Positions 8,367 to 16,712 of a stretch of DNA of 64,000 bases are shown here, in pieces. This DNA comes from an uncultured Prevotellaceae bacterium. Its GTDB lineage: Bacteria; Bacteroidota; Bacteroidia; Bacteroidales; Bacteroidaceae. A program made the position numbers and the translations under genes. The notes beneath the pieces were generated by a model, which searched no databases, was not told the DNA's origin, and saw only the letters and a program-made list of their open reading frames with translations. Location: positions 1 to 64,000 of the forward strand of contig OMZE01000005.1 in assembly GCA_900315455.1 (NCBI GenBank), written 5' to 3'. How positions within the stretch are numbered: position 1 is the stretch's first letter; the number at the start of each line of letters is the position of its first letter.

Positions 8367-9212
8367 ATGGAGTACATCAAGTTATACAATGGTGTTGAGA
8401 TGCCGACATTGGGCTACGGCGTGTTTCTGGTGAGTCCTGATGAGTGTGAGCGGTGCGTGACGGATGCGCTGAACGTGGGTTACCGACTGATAGATACCGC
8501 ACAAGCCTACCAGAATGAGGAAGGCGTGGGCAATGCCTGGCGCAAGAGCGGCATCAAGCGCGAGGATCTGTTTCTCGTGACAAAGGTGTGGATTTCGAAC
8601 AACGGTGAGGAGAAGGCAGCCAAGAGCATCGACGAGAGTCTGCGCAAGTTGCAGACAGAGTACATCGACCTGCTGCTCATCCACCAGGCCTACGGCGACG
8701 TGTTCGGCACATGGCGGGCGATGGAGAAAGCCTATCGCGCCGGCAAGGTGCGTGCCATCGGCGTGTCGAACTTCCAGGCAGGACGTTTCTTCGACTTCGC
8801 CCACTATGTGGAGGTGAAGCCGATGGTGAACCAGTTGCAGTGCAACACCCTCATCCAGCAGACCGGCATCGAGACTATCCACGCAGAATTCGGTACGAAA
8901 ATGATGGCATGGGGACCGCTCGGCGGACAAGGCGTTGACGGCATTGTGAAGAGCGAGACACTGGCTGCCATCGGGGAAAAATACAATAAGTCTGCTGCCC
9001 AGGTTGCCCTCCGCTGGCTCACCCAGCGCGGCATCGTCGCCATCCCCAAAAGCAGTCACAAAGAGCGTATGGCGCAAAACTTTGACATCTTCGACTTCAC
9101 CCTGAGCGATGCCGATATGGCGCAAATCGCCCAGATGAACCAACACGACACTGGCACCATCAACTTCAGCGACCCGCAGTTTGTGAAGTACCTGATAGAG
9201 ACTTACGGATAA
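8367..9212 (+). CDS. Aldo/keto reductase (DkgA-like)
   Basis: 281 residues, a standard length for AKR5-type reductases. The catalytic tetrad is visible: Asp in RLIDTAQAY, Tyr in the same segment, Lys in LFLVTKVW and His in DLLLIHQAYG. The NADPH-binding end is AIPKSSHKERMAQNFDIFDF. It reduces aldehydes and ketones such as methylglyoxal or 2,5-diketogluconate using NADPH. It is the last gene of the operon, 11 nt after the YqhD-like gene, and is followed by a stem-loop at 9304-9332. Confidence 0.95.
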   Translation: MEYIKLYNGVEMPTLGYGVFLVSPDECERCVTDALNVGYRLIDTAQAYQNEEGVGNAWRKSGIKREDLFLVTKVWISNNGEEKAAKSIDESLRKLQTEYIDLLLIHQAYGDVFGTWRAMEKAYRAGKVRAIGVSNFQAGRFFDFAHYVEVKPMVNQLQCNTLIQQTGIETIHAEFGTKMMAWGPLGGQGVDGIVKSETLAAIGEKYNKSAAQVALRWLTQRGIVAIPKSSHKERMAQNFDIFDFTLSDADMAQIAQMNQHDTGTINFSDPQFVKYLIETYG

Positions 9213-9301
9213 GCGAAAACAACGATTTTGGCGGGCGAATGTGGCAAAAGCGATGCACATTTTCCCGCTATTCGTTAGTTTAGCGGTTAAAACTTACACG
9301 T

Positions 9302-9400
9302 GGAATGCCAGGGAGTGATTATCCCTGGCATTTCTGCTGTTTCGGCTATGGTGAGGCGGTTAGCAGTTGTTCTATTCATTAATCACCGCTGTTTGTTGAC
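9302..9400 (-). pseudogene. Relic of the 3' part of an AraC-family gene
   Basis: Read on the minus strand, about 28 bp from 9328 are identical to the second HTH region of the AraC gene at 13262 (both encode TIAETAEM). The following codons give PGIITPWHS where the intact gene has LGFDYPQHF. Just upstream the homology continues as EQLLTA against QQLLNAGH, but in a shifted frame. No complete HTH or start can be formed. It is a decayed fragment left between the AKR operon and the C10 protease gene. Confidence 0.6.
9304..9332 (+). terminator. Stem-loop after the aldo/keto reductase operon
   Basis: A perfect 11-bp stem (AATGCCAGGGA / TCCCTGGCATT) with a 7-nt loop lies 91 nt after the AKR stop. No good T-run follows (TCTGCTGTTT), so it may be a weak or Rho-assisted terminator. 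The same stem position exists, with different bases, inside the intact AraC gene near 13323-13357. Confidence 0.45.
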
Positions 9401-9613
9401 GCGAATCAGCATTCTCCATATAAATTATAATAGAGTGTTAACGGTTAGTAAACAGAAAAGATTTTCCATTTTTCCCGAAAAATATGGCCCAAAGCGCAGA
9501 AAAGTGGGTTAAAATAGTTTAATTGTTATTACTATTGCTGGTATTTCCCTACTTTTGTGAAGATTAAACTACTTGACTTAACTAGCCAAAAACACACCAA
9601 CACATTATAATAT
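9401..9613. other. Intergenic stretch before the C10 protease gene, with promoter -7 box
   Basis: AT-rich, no credible gene. It contains TACTTTTG at 9550-9557, a full match to the TAnnTTTG -7 box, placed 56 nt before the protease ATG. No TTTG lies at 19-21 nt; the nearest ATTG (9522-9525) is 24 nt away. Nothing else is recognised. Confidence 0.5.
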
Positions 9614-12600
9614 ATGAAAAAGTACCTTTTCCTATTGTGGGCTGCTATTTGTTTTACCTATTCCAACGCAGCACCCATCAAGAAAAATTTAGCGAAAGAA
9701 AAAGCCCATTCTTTTGCGATTCAGAAAGGCTTGCATTTTGACAAAGAACTGAAAATGGTCAGTCAGGATGAGATGAAGGCTATCCTTGGTGAAGCACAGT
9801 CAGAAAGCCCTGGCTATTACATTTTCAACCATGGCAACCAACAAGGTTTCATGATTGTGTCGGGCGATGACTTAGCGCCTGAAATTTTGGGTTACAGTGA
9901 CACAGGGTCCATCGACCCAGAAAACATGCCCGACAACCTGAAAAAATGGCTTCAGTCCTACTCAGAACAAATCAAATACCTTTCGGCACACCCCTCTATG
10001 CGAATCAAACATAAGACCAACGATAATTTGGAGGAGGCCCGTGTGCCCGTTGGGCAATTATGCACTTCGGAATGGAACCAACGCGAACCTTATAACGACA
10101 GAACAGAATGGGTGACGGGGTGTGTGCCTACCGCCATGGCTCAGTTGTTGTACTACTATAGGAAAACAACCGTCAATGCCACACTCAAAGAAATCCCCGG
10201 ATACACGACCAGTACCAAAAAGACCGAGATACCCGCCATCCCCGCAGGAACCATCCTGGATTGGGACAATATGCTCGACACCTATCCCAACAAAGGTGCA
10301 GATGCCACTGAAGCACAGAGGAAAGCCGTTGCAGACTTGATGTATTATTGTGGGGTATGTTGTGAAGCAGATTATGGATATTATTCAGGAGAGACCCCGG
10401 CGTATGATGGAATGATAGCCTCTTCTCTCATGGAGTATTTCGGATTTGACGAGAAAGCCAAGTATGTATCCAAAGACCTGTATACGATTGATGAATGGGA
10501 CAGAATTCTTTACAATGAATTGTCGCATTCCAGACCCATTATTTATGGTGCCAGTAATACATCAGGAGGGCACGAGTTTATTATAGATGGCTTTGATGGT
10601 GAGAGCCTCTACCATGTGAACTGGGGATGGGGAGGAGGTGGAAATGGATATTTCCGTCTCTCAGTAATGGACCCCAATGAACATCATGAAGATGATGGAT
10701 TTGCGTCAAGTGCCGGTTATACTTCAGGTCAGGTCGCTCTCATCTGTGCAGCGCCACAGGTGGATGATGACCCCATTGTCTTTGAAAACAAAGGTGTAGA
10801 AGCCATGTTCACGGCCTCCGGCAAAACCTATTTAACCTGCAGGTACTACAATAGAACTGGCGAAACGAACACTTTTGATCTTGGCCTTGCCTATAAGAAT
10901 ACGGAAGACGAATTGATTCCATTCTATTGGAGACCGTTCGAAGTAACCTTGGGCAACAATCACTATAACGGTTTTTCAGTAGATTTGTATGATAGATATT
11001 TCAAGAATTTGCCAGCCGGCACCTACCAAATCATTCCCATCTATAGATATACCGACAATAAAGAAGAGTGGTTTGAGTGCAATCATCAAGACGATGAATT
11101 CGGAATGATAGAATGGGATGGCACCCAAGTCACCTCTGTATCATATAGTAGCCACGAGCCCATTCAATCAAAGTTGACCATCCGTGAAGTGACATTCAAT
11201 GGAGATGACATGGTGGGTAACAAACAAAATATAGACTTGGTCGTAGAATGTAAGGAAGCAGATTTCAAAGGGGTTTTATACATGTTTATGAATACTGCCG
11301 ACGAGATCAGCGGTAGTCCTTGGAGAGCATGTACCAGTATACATCAAGGTGGCTGTCAGAATGTGCGTTATACTTTTTACCCAAAGGCAGCAGGCACTTA
11401 TAATATCTGGATTGCGACAGACAACAAGGGAACTAATGTAATAGGGAAATATCAGCATATATATCTTGAAAACACCGAGATGTTGGACCTGGAAATCACG
11501 GATGCTGAAATTGCCCATGTTGACCCATCGACTCTCAATGCCGATGTCAAGAAAATCTACGGCAACGACATCAAAGTGACATTGAAATTGAAGAATCCCT
11601 CAAACAAGTATCCATTCTCACAGTCGCTATGGTTCTACTTCAGAAGGTCTTCGGCTATTGATGGTTATTATAACGTGCTCAAATACGATGTCCAACAAGT
11701 GATTATTCCCCCCGGTGGAACGAAAGAGGTCACATTCATGGCTGAAGATGTGATAGGCGGCTATTACCGATTTGATATGATGTCCCTCGCAAGCAATAGT
11801 CCTACTTATACTCACGACAAACTAAAGACCTATCAATTGAACAAAGGCGTCATCACTTACAAAGCCGACATGAGTGAAGTGGCTTCTCCAGTGCCAAGCA
11901 ATGGCGTATATGCTGTACCCAGCGACGCCGTCGCCGTGGATTTCTCTGCTTCAGGTATCACAAGTGTAACCCCCAATGCCAATGCCAACACAGTCTATCT
12001 GTTTGGCGCTGATGACGTGGTGCCCGCCTCGCTTAATGGATACAATGTCATCAAATCAGGTGTGGCAGACAACATCAGCATCGACGCTTCGAAAGACTTC
12101 TATTCACCCATCAATTTCACTGCCAAGAAGATGAGTTATTCGTATGTGCCAAGCAAGTACACCAACGGCAAAGGCGGATGGGAGGCCATCGTACTGCCTT
12201 TCGATGTCACTGCAGCCTATGCCGATGAGAAGGAAATCACATGGTTCCATCATTCTAAGGACTACGACCATGATTTCTGGGTGAAAAGATACAGCGACCA
12301 AGATACGGAGAGCGGGAAAGTGTATTTTGACTATGCCGACCAATTCAAGGCACACATACCCTATATCGTCGCCATACCGGGAGCACATTGGGGTCCCGAA
12401 TCAGACTTGTCGGGTAAGACCATCACTTTCTCAGGAGAGAACGCCGAGTATGATACTTCGAGAAAACTGGTTTCCTCGTCAAGTGTCTATTCCTTCAGAG
12501 GTACCTACTGCACCAAGCAGATTGACGAAGACATCTATTATCTGAATGCGGAGGGCAATGCCTTTACAAAAGTGGCAGGTTATACCGTTCCGCCATTCCG

Positions 12601-12853
12601 TGCGTATTTTGCAAAGCGTTATGAGGATGACGAATCATCTTCGGCCAATGTTTCAAGTCTGATCATTGGTTCGCATGACGACATCCCCACGTCTATCGTA
12701 TCTCCCTTCCTGTCGGAAGACACTCAGGTAGAAATCTATTCCATCAATGGTGTCAAGGTGCGAGATGCCTCATATAGAGATGGTATGCTGGATGTCAGCG
12801 GCCTCTCAAAAGGCATTTACATTGTGAAAGGAAAGAAAATGATCATACAATAA
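9614..12853 (+). CDS. Secreted C10-family cysteine protease (interpain/streptopain-like), T9SS tail
   Basis: 1079 residues. A signal peptide (residues 1-19, ending SNAA) precedes a SpeB-like propeptide (about 20-150; YYIFNHGNQQGFMIVSGDD is typical) and the papain-fold catalytic domain. Catalytic Cys170 is in VTGCVPTAMAQ and catalytic His320 in GGHEFIIDGF, followed by HVNWGWGG. A long region of Ig-like modules (about 380-1000) may bind host or matrix targets. The C-terminus has the type A T9SS sorting pattern (VEIYSINGVKV...GLSKGIYIVKGKKM). It is expected on the surface or released, degrading proteins. It resembles Prevotella intermedia interpain A. A 67-residue ORF follows 14 nt downstream. 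Confidence 0.94.
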   Translation: MKKYLFLLWAAICFTYSNAAPIKKNLAKEKAHSFAIQKGLHFDKELKMVSQDEMKAILGEAQSESPGYYIFNHGNQQGFMIVSGDDLAPEILGYSDTGSIDPENMPDNLKKWLQSYSEQIKYLSAHPSMRIKHKTNDNLEEARVPVGQLCTSEWNQREPYNDRTEWVTGCVPTAMAQLLYYYRKTTVNATLKEIPGYTTSTKKTEIPAIPAGTILDWDNMLDTYPNKGADATEAQRKAVADLMYYCGVCCEADYGYYSGETPAYDGMIASSLMEYFGFDEKAKYVSKDLYTIDEWDRILYNELSHSRPIIYGASNTSGGHEFIIDGFDGESLYHVNWGWGGGGNGYFRLSVMDPNEHHEDDGFASSAGYTSGQVALICAAPQVDDDPIVFENKGVEAMFTASGKTYLTCRYYNRTGETNTFDLGLAYKNTEDELIPFYWRPFEVTLGNNHYNGFSVDLYDRYFKNLPAGTYQIIPIYRYTDNKEEWFECNHQDDEFGMIEWDGTQVTSVSYSSHEPIQSKLTIREVTFNGDDMVGNKQNIDLVVECKEADFKGVLYMFMNTADEISGSPWRACTSIHQGGCQNVRYTFYPKAAGTYNIWIATDNKGTNVIGKYQHIYLENTEMLDLEITDAEIAHVDPSTLNADVKKIYGNDIKVTLKLKNPSNKYPFSQSLWFYFRRSSAIDGYYNVLKYDVQQVIIPPGGTKEVTFMAEDVIGGYYRFDMMSLASNSPTYTHDKLKTYQLNKGVITYKADMSEVASPVPSNGVYAVPSDAVAVDFSASGITSVTPNANANTVYLFGADDVVPASLNGYNVIKSGVADNISIDASKDFYSPINFTAKKMSYSYVPSKYTNGKGGWEAIVLPFDVTAAYADEKEITWFHHSKDYDHDFWVKRYSDQDTESGKVYFDYADQFKAHIPYIVAIPGAHWGPESDLSGKTITFSGENAEYDTSRKLVSSSSVYSFRGTYCTKQIDEDIYYLNAEGNAFTKVAGYTVPPFRAYFAKRYEDDESSSANVSSLIIGSHDDIPTSIVSPFLSEDTQVEIYSINGVKVRDASYRDGMLDVSGLSKGIYIVKGKKMIIQ

Positions 12854-12867
12854 AAAGAGAGAAACCC

Positions 12868-13071
12868 ATGAAGAAATCATATTATATCCAACCCATGGTC
12901 TATTTGGTGGAGACAAGCAATTTCTGCAGCATTCATGACCCAAGTGGTGCAAGCGATCCCAGCGTAGGCGCCAACCAGGCACTGTTTTTTGATGAAGAAG
13001 AGGAGAAAGCAATCCGCAATTTCAATAGTAACCATTTGGACGACCACCTCAGTCGTCTATGGGATGATTAA
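12868..13071 (+). CDS. Small hypothetical protein next to the C10 protease
   Basis: 67 residues, 14 nt after the protease stop, so probably the same transcript. It begins MKKSYYIQPMVYLVETSNFC, with no hydrophobic signal sequence, and ends in an acidic tail (FDEEEEKAI...LDDHLSRLWDD). Short proteins opening MKKxYxxPxxxVxE are common in Prevotella, but I know no function for them. C10 proteases in other bacteria can have inhibitor genes adjacent, but this protein is shorter and does not resemble a propeptide. I do not assign a function. Confidence 0.65.
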   Translation: MKKSYYIQPMVYLVETSNFCSIHDPSGASDPSVGANQALFFDEEEEKAIRNFNSNHLDDHLSRLWDD

Positions 13072-13163
13072 TTGAAATTCTACCGGAAAAGCCTTCACTT
13101 CCAGGGTGTACAGAAAGTTCATTTGTATTCTGTCATCAAAAGTGACCTGGCAAGATAGTTAAA

Positions 13164-13199
13164 AGAACGGAGTACCTTAATGAGAAGATACTCCGTTCT
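13164..13199. terminator. Bidirectional terminator hairpin
   Basis: An 11-bp perfect stem (AGAACGGAGTA / TACTCCGTTCT) with a 14-nt loop lies between two convergent units, the C10 protease operon and the AraC gene at 13262. T-rich sequence follows on each side but is short (TATATTT on +, CTTTTAAC on -). Confidence 0.65.
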
Positions 13200-13261
13200 A
13201 TATTTAAGCCAGAATTCTCAAAAATAGAGAAACTGCCATCGCAAACTGTCGTCACATCAGC

Positions 13262-14182
13262 CTATCGTTTTTTCTGGTACTCGCTGGGCGAGATGCCGAA
13301 GTGGCGTTTGAACGTACGCGTGAAATGCTGGGGATAATCGAACCCCAGCATTTCTGCTGTTTCGGCTATGGTATGGCCAGCGTTGAGCAGTTGCTGGGCG
13401 CGCTGCATGATGAAACGTCGGATGGCAGAAGAGGCGTTGTCGCCCGTCATCTGACGGATGAGGTCGCCGAAATAGTTGGGTGAGAGAAACAACTCCTGGG
13501 CACAGTAGCGCACAGTGGGCAAGCCATGCTCACGGTAATGCTGTTTATCATAGTAGTTTTTCAGCAAGGTGTCGAAACGGATAAGCAAATCGTTGGTCTG
13601 GCTCTGGGCCTCGGTCTGAAACTGGCGGTTGTAGAATCGCGCAGAGTATTCCAGAATCAACTGGAGGTATGTCACCACGATGTTCTTCAGGCGCGGGTCG
13701 TCGGCATGGGTCTGCAGTTCGTGGCGAATCATCTTCATACACATGGCCAGCGTACGCTGTTCATCGGGCAGCATCTGCAGTGCCTCACTGTCGTAGTAGG
13801 AGAAGAAGTGGTAGTCGCCAATATGTTTCTCCAATGCTGTGCCCGCAATCAGTTGGGGCGAGAACATCAGCACCCATCCACGGATATGGATAATCTCACC
13901 GTTGTCGGTGACGCCACCCATCTGTCCGGGAGCCACACACATCAGCGAGCCCGACGAGAAGCGGTACTGGCCTTGTCCGTAGCGGATGGTGTAGGGGCTC
14001 TCCTCGACGAGGAAAAGACCGTAGACACCATAGTTGCAGAGCGCATGGCGACAGGCATCCAGTTCATCGTAGTGGACCACGCAGATATCATCGTGCAACT
14101 GTTCGGCACCGACATACCGGGCATAGTCATTGGGACTGTTTACTTGCAATATTTTCTCCATATTCAAGTGCAAATATACCAC
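13262..14182 (-). CDS. AraC-family transcriptional regulator
   Basis: 306 residues. The C-terminal AraC HTH pair is clear: YCAQELFLSPNYFGDLIRQMTG, then TIAETAEMLGFDYPQHFTRTFKRHFGISPSEYQ. The N-terminal part (residues 1-170) looks like a cupin-like ligand domain. It is transcribed divergently from the aldo/keto reductase operon at 14356 and the 173-bp gap holds three CCGTAAA repeats that could be its sites. A fragment of a very similar gene survives at 9302-9400, at the end of the other oxidoreductase operon, so the two loci may share ancestry. Confidence 0.94.
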   Translation of the reverse strand: MVYLHLNMEKILQVNSPNDYARYVGAEQLHDDICVVHYDELDACRHALCNYGVYGLFLVEESPYTIRYGQGQYRFSSGSLMCVAPGQMGGVTDNGEIIHIRGWVLMFSPQLIAGTALEKHIGDYHFFSYYDSEALQMLPDEQRTLAMCMKMIRHELQTHADDPRLKNIVVTYLQLILEYSARFYNRQFQTEAQSQTNDLLIRFDTLLKNYYDKQHYREHGLPTVRYCAQELFLSPNYFGDLIRQMTGDNASSAIRRFIMQRAQQLLNAGHTIAETAEMLGFDYPQHFTRTFKRHFGISPSEYQKKR

Positions 14183-14197
14183 TTTTTATTGCAGATT

Positions 14198-14263
14198 CCG
14201 TAAAAATGGTAGGTCAATCCGTAAAATATTTAGCATATCAAGACAATAATTACCGTAAATTTG
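14198..14263 (+). promoter_or_regulatory. Putative AraC operator repeats and -7 box for the 14356 operon
   Basis: CCGTAAAA occurs at 14198-14205 and 14219-14226, 21 bp apart (two helical turns), and CCGTAAAT at 14253-14260. The third copy overlaps TAAATTTG (14256-14263), a match to TAnnTTTG. No TTTG stands at the -33 distance, as expected for an activator-dependent promoter. The link to the divergent AraC protein is inference. Confidence 0.5.
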
Positions 14264-14355
14264 CAATCGAAATGAGAATCGACCACGAGAACAGGCGGTG
14301 CCTCAGCAATTGAAAGCCTGGACAGTCGTCACACCAACTTAAAAACAGAAAATAT

Positions 14356-15291
14356 ATGAGCAAGATTGCATTAGGAACCTGGGCCTGGGGCGCAGGAGCA
14401 TTTGGAGGAGACTCCGTGTTTGGAAGCAATACCAACGTTGAGAACCTGAAACCTGTTTTCGACGCTGCGATGAAGGCAGGGTTGAACCTCTGGGACACTG
14501 CCACCGTCTATGGCATGGGCGAGTCGGAAAAGATTCTCGCCACGCTGGCCAGTGACTACCGCCGTGAGGAAGTAGAGATCAGCACGAAGTTCACACCGCA
14601 GTTGGCAGAGGTGTATGGCAACTCGGTAGAGAAAATGGCCGAAGCATCGCTGGAACGTATGGGCCTGGACTACATCGACATCTACTGGATTCACAACCCG
14701 ATGGACGTGGAGCGCTGGACGCCAGGACTGATTCCCCTGCTGCAGTCGGGCAAGGTGAAGCGCGTGGGCGTGTCGAACCACAACATTGCCGAAATACGTC
14801 GTGCCAATGAGATTCTTGGCGAGGCCGGCTTCAAGGTATCTGCCGTGCAGAACCACTTCTCGCTGCTCTACCGCTCGAGTGAGAAGGGCGGTGTGCTGGA
14901 CTACTGCAAGCAGAACGGCATCGAGTTCTGGGCCTATATGGTGCTGGAACAAGGCGCGCTCAGCGGCAAATATAACAAGGAGAACCCGCTGCCCGCCGAG
15001 AGTGACCGTGGCAAGAAATACAACCCCGTGCTGCCGCAGTTGGAGGCGCTGACCAACGAGATGACCGCCATAGGACAGAAATACGGCGCATCCTGTTCGC
15101 AGATAGGCATTGCCTGGGCCATTGCCAAGGGTACACTGCCCATTATCGGAGCCACTAAGGAGCGCCACGTCGTCGAGGCTGCCGAGGCCTCCAAGATTGT
15201 GTTGACAGCAGAGGAAATTGCCCGTCTGGAACAATTGGCCGATGCTACGGGCATCGACACCCGTGGCGGATGGGAGCACTCGATGGAATAA
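14356..15291 (+). CDS. Aldo/keto reductase
   Basis: 311 residues. AKR marks are LNLWDTATVYG (catalytic Asp and Tyr), EISTKF (Lys), DIYWIHNPMD (His) and the cofactor end PIIGATKERHVVEAAEA. The IGAT pattern is that of the larger YajO/Tas-type AKRs, usually NADPH-dependent. Cytosolic, no signal peptide. It is the first gene of the second AraC-controlled operon, with a gap of 12 nt to the amidohydrolase fusion. Substrate unknown; reduction of reactive carbonyls is plausible. Confidence 0.94.
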   Translation: MSKIALGTWAWGAGAFGGDSVFGSNTNVENLKPVFDAAMKAGLNLWDTATVYGMGESEKILATLASDYRREEVEISTKFTPQLAEVYGNSVEKMAEASLERMGLDYIDIYWIHNPMDVERWTPGLIPLLQSGKVKRVGVSNHNIAEIRRANEILGEAGFKVSAVQNHFSLLYRSSEKGGVLDYCKQNGIEFWAYMVLEQGALSGKYNKENPLPAESDRGKKYNPVLPQLEALTNEMTAIGQKYGASCSQIGIAWAIAKGTLPIIGATKERHVVEAAEASKIVLTAEEIARLEQLADATGIDTRGGWEHSME

Positions 15292-15303
15292 TCTATTAAT
15301 GGT

Positions 15304-16647
15304 ATGAGATTACGGATAACATTGTTGGCAACACTTCTTGCGACAACCGCACTTGCTCAGGGCGTGATGGATGTGCACAGTCACATCATCACTCCTGAGT
15401 TTGTGTCGGCATTGGAGAGCGAAGGGCGACTGATGGACGAGGGATTCCCCCTGCCTAAGTACGACGTGACGGAGCATCTGCGATGGATGGACGAGGCGGG
15501 TGTGCAGACTTCTGTACTGACACTGGCTGCCCCTCAGCCGTCATCACCAGAAGTAGTGAGGCAAACCAACGAGACTGCCGCCCGTATCAAGGAGGAGCAC
15601 CCAGGCAGGTTCCTGTTTTGTGCCGCCCTCCCGCTGCCCGATGTCACTAAAGCCATTGAAGAGGCGAAGTACGCACTCGATGTGCTGAAGGCAGACGGTA
15701 TCAAACTGGCGACAAATGTTGGCGGTCAGTATCTTGGTGCACCCGAACTCGACACACTTTTCTCTGTATTGAATGAGCGGCGGGCAGTCATCATCCTGCA
15801 CCCCCATTGTCCTGAGCCTGTAAACAAGCAGGTAATGGCGCAAACACCGCTCGCCATGCAGGAATACCTCGCGGAGACCACCCGTGCTGTGACGAACATG
15901 ATTAGCCGTAACGTACTGGCCCGCTATCCGCAACTGAAGGTTGTCGTGCCCCATTGCGGTGCCTACCTGCCGCTGGCCATCCCCCGTATGAAGTCGCTGA
16001 CACCTGTGATGCAGGCAAACAAGATGGTGGGCGAGATTGACTTTGATGCCAACCTCCGTGCGTTGTATTACGACCTTGCCGGTGCACATAGCCCAGAGAC
16101 CATCCGCATGCTGCTCGCCATCACTACGCCCGACCACCTGCTCTACGGATCCGACTATCCCTATGTTGCTCCGCAGGTGCTCACCCAAAGTCTCGCCCGC
16201 ATGAAGCAATATCTATCCACAGAGCCCGACTTTGCGCCGTTCAGCGAGATGATACTCCACAAGAATGCGCAGTGGCTTATGGGGCAGGCTGCCGAGAAGC
16301 CGACAGCCGAAGGCCGCACTGCCGACGGCATGCTCTTCCGCTTGGCAGAAATAGAGGTTCATCCCCAGTATCTGAAGGAATACCTCGCCGCTGCTGCCGA
16401 GATACAAAAAGCGAGTCTCGCCGAGGAGCCCGGTGTCGTCTGCCTGTTTCCCACGCAGACCAAGGAAGACTCCACCCAGATTCGCATCCTCGAGATCTAC
16501 GCCTCGCAGCAGGCCTATCAGCACCACATCCAGACCGCCCACTTCCTGAAGTACAAACAGGGCACGCTCCACATGGTGAAGCATCTGAAGTTGCAAGACC
16601 TCCAGCCGCTGACACCAGAGACAATGAACAAGGTCTTCAAACGGTAG
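15304..16647 (+). CDS. Exported amidohydrolase fused to an ABM-type monooxygenase domain
   Basis: 447 residues. A signal peptide (1-18, ending LAQ) is followed by an Amidohydro_2 TIM-barrel: the metal motif DVHSHIITP, IILHPHCPEP, VVPHCGAYLP and LLYGSDYPYV with the late metal Asp. Relatives decarboxylate or hydrolyse aromatic acids (ACMSD/gamma-resorcylate decarboxylase type). Residues about 345-447 form a separate ferredoxin-like ABM domain (AEIEVHPQYLKEYLAAA, EPGVVCLFP, RILEIYASQQAY.HH..T.HF), the family of small quinol monooxygenases. I know no characterised protein with this pairing and an export signal. It points to handling of an aromatic or quinone compound in the periplasm; that is inference. 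Confidence 0.88.
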   Translation: MRLRITLLATLLATTALAQGVMDVHSHIITPEFVSALESEGRLMDEGFPLPKYDVTEHLRWMDEAGVQTSVLTLAAPQPSSPEVVRQTNETAARIKEEHPGRFLFCAALPLPDVTKAIEEAKYALDVLKADGIKLATNVGGQYLGAPELDTLFSVLNERRAVIILHPHCPEPVNKQVMAQTPLAMQEYLAETTRAVTNMISRNVLARYPQLKVVVPHCGAYLPLAIPRMKSLTPVMQANKMVGEIDFDANLRALYYDLAGAHSPETIRMLLAITTPDHLLYGSDYPYVAPQVLTQSLARMKQYLSTEPDFAPFSEMILHKNAQWLMGQAAEKPTAEGRTADGMLFRLAEIEVHPQYLKEYLAAAAEIQKASLAEEPGVVCLFPTQTKEDSTQIRILEIYASQQAYQHHIQTAHFLKYKQGTLHMVKHLKLQDLQPLTPETMNKVFKR

Positions 16648-16712
16648 CAATAAATGCATGAAGAAAATAATGTAACGCTTTGCAGCGTGATTCTAATTCA
16701 AACACAGAGACA

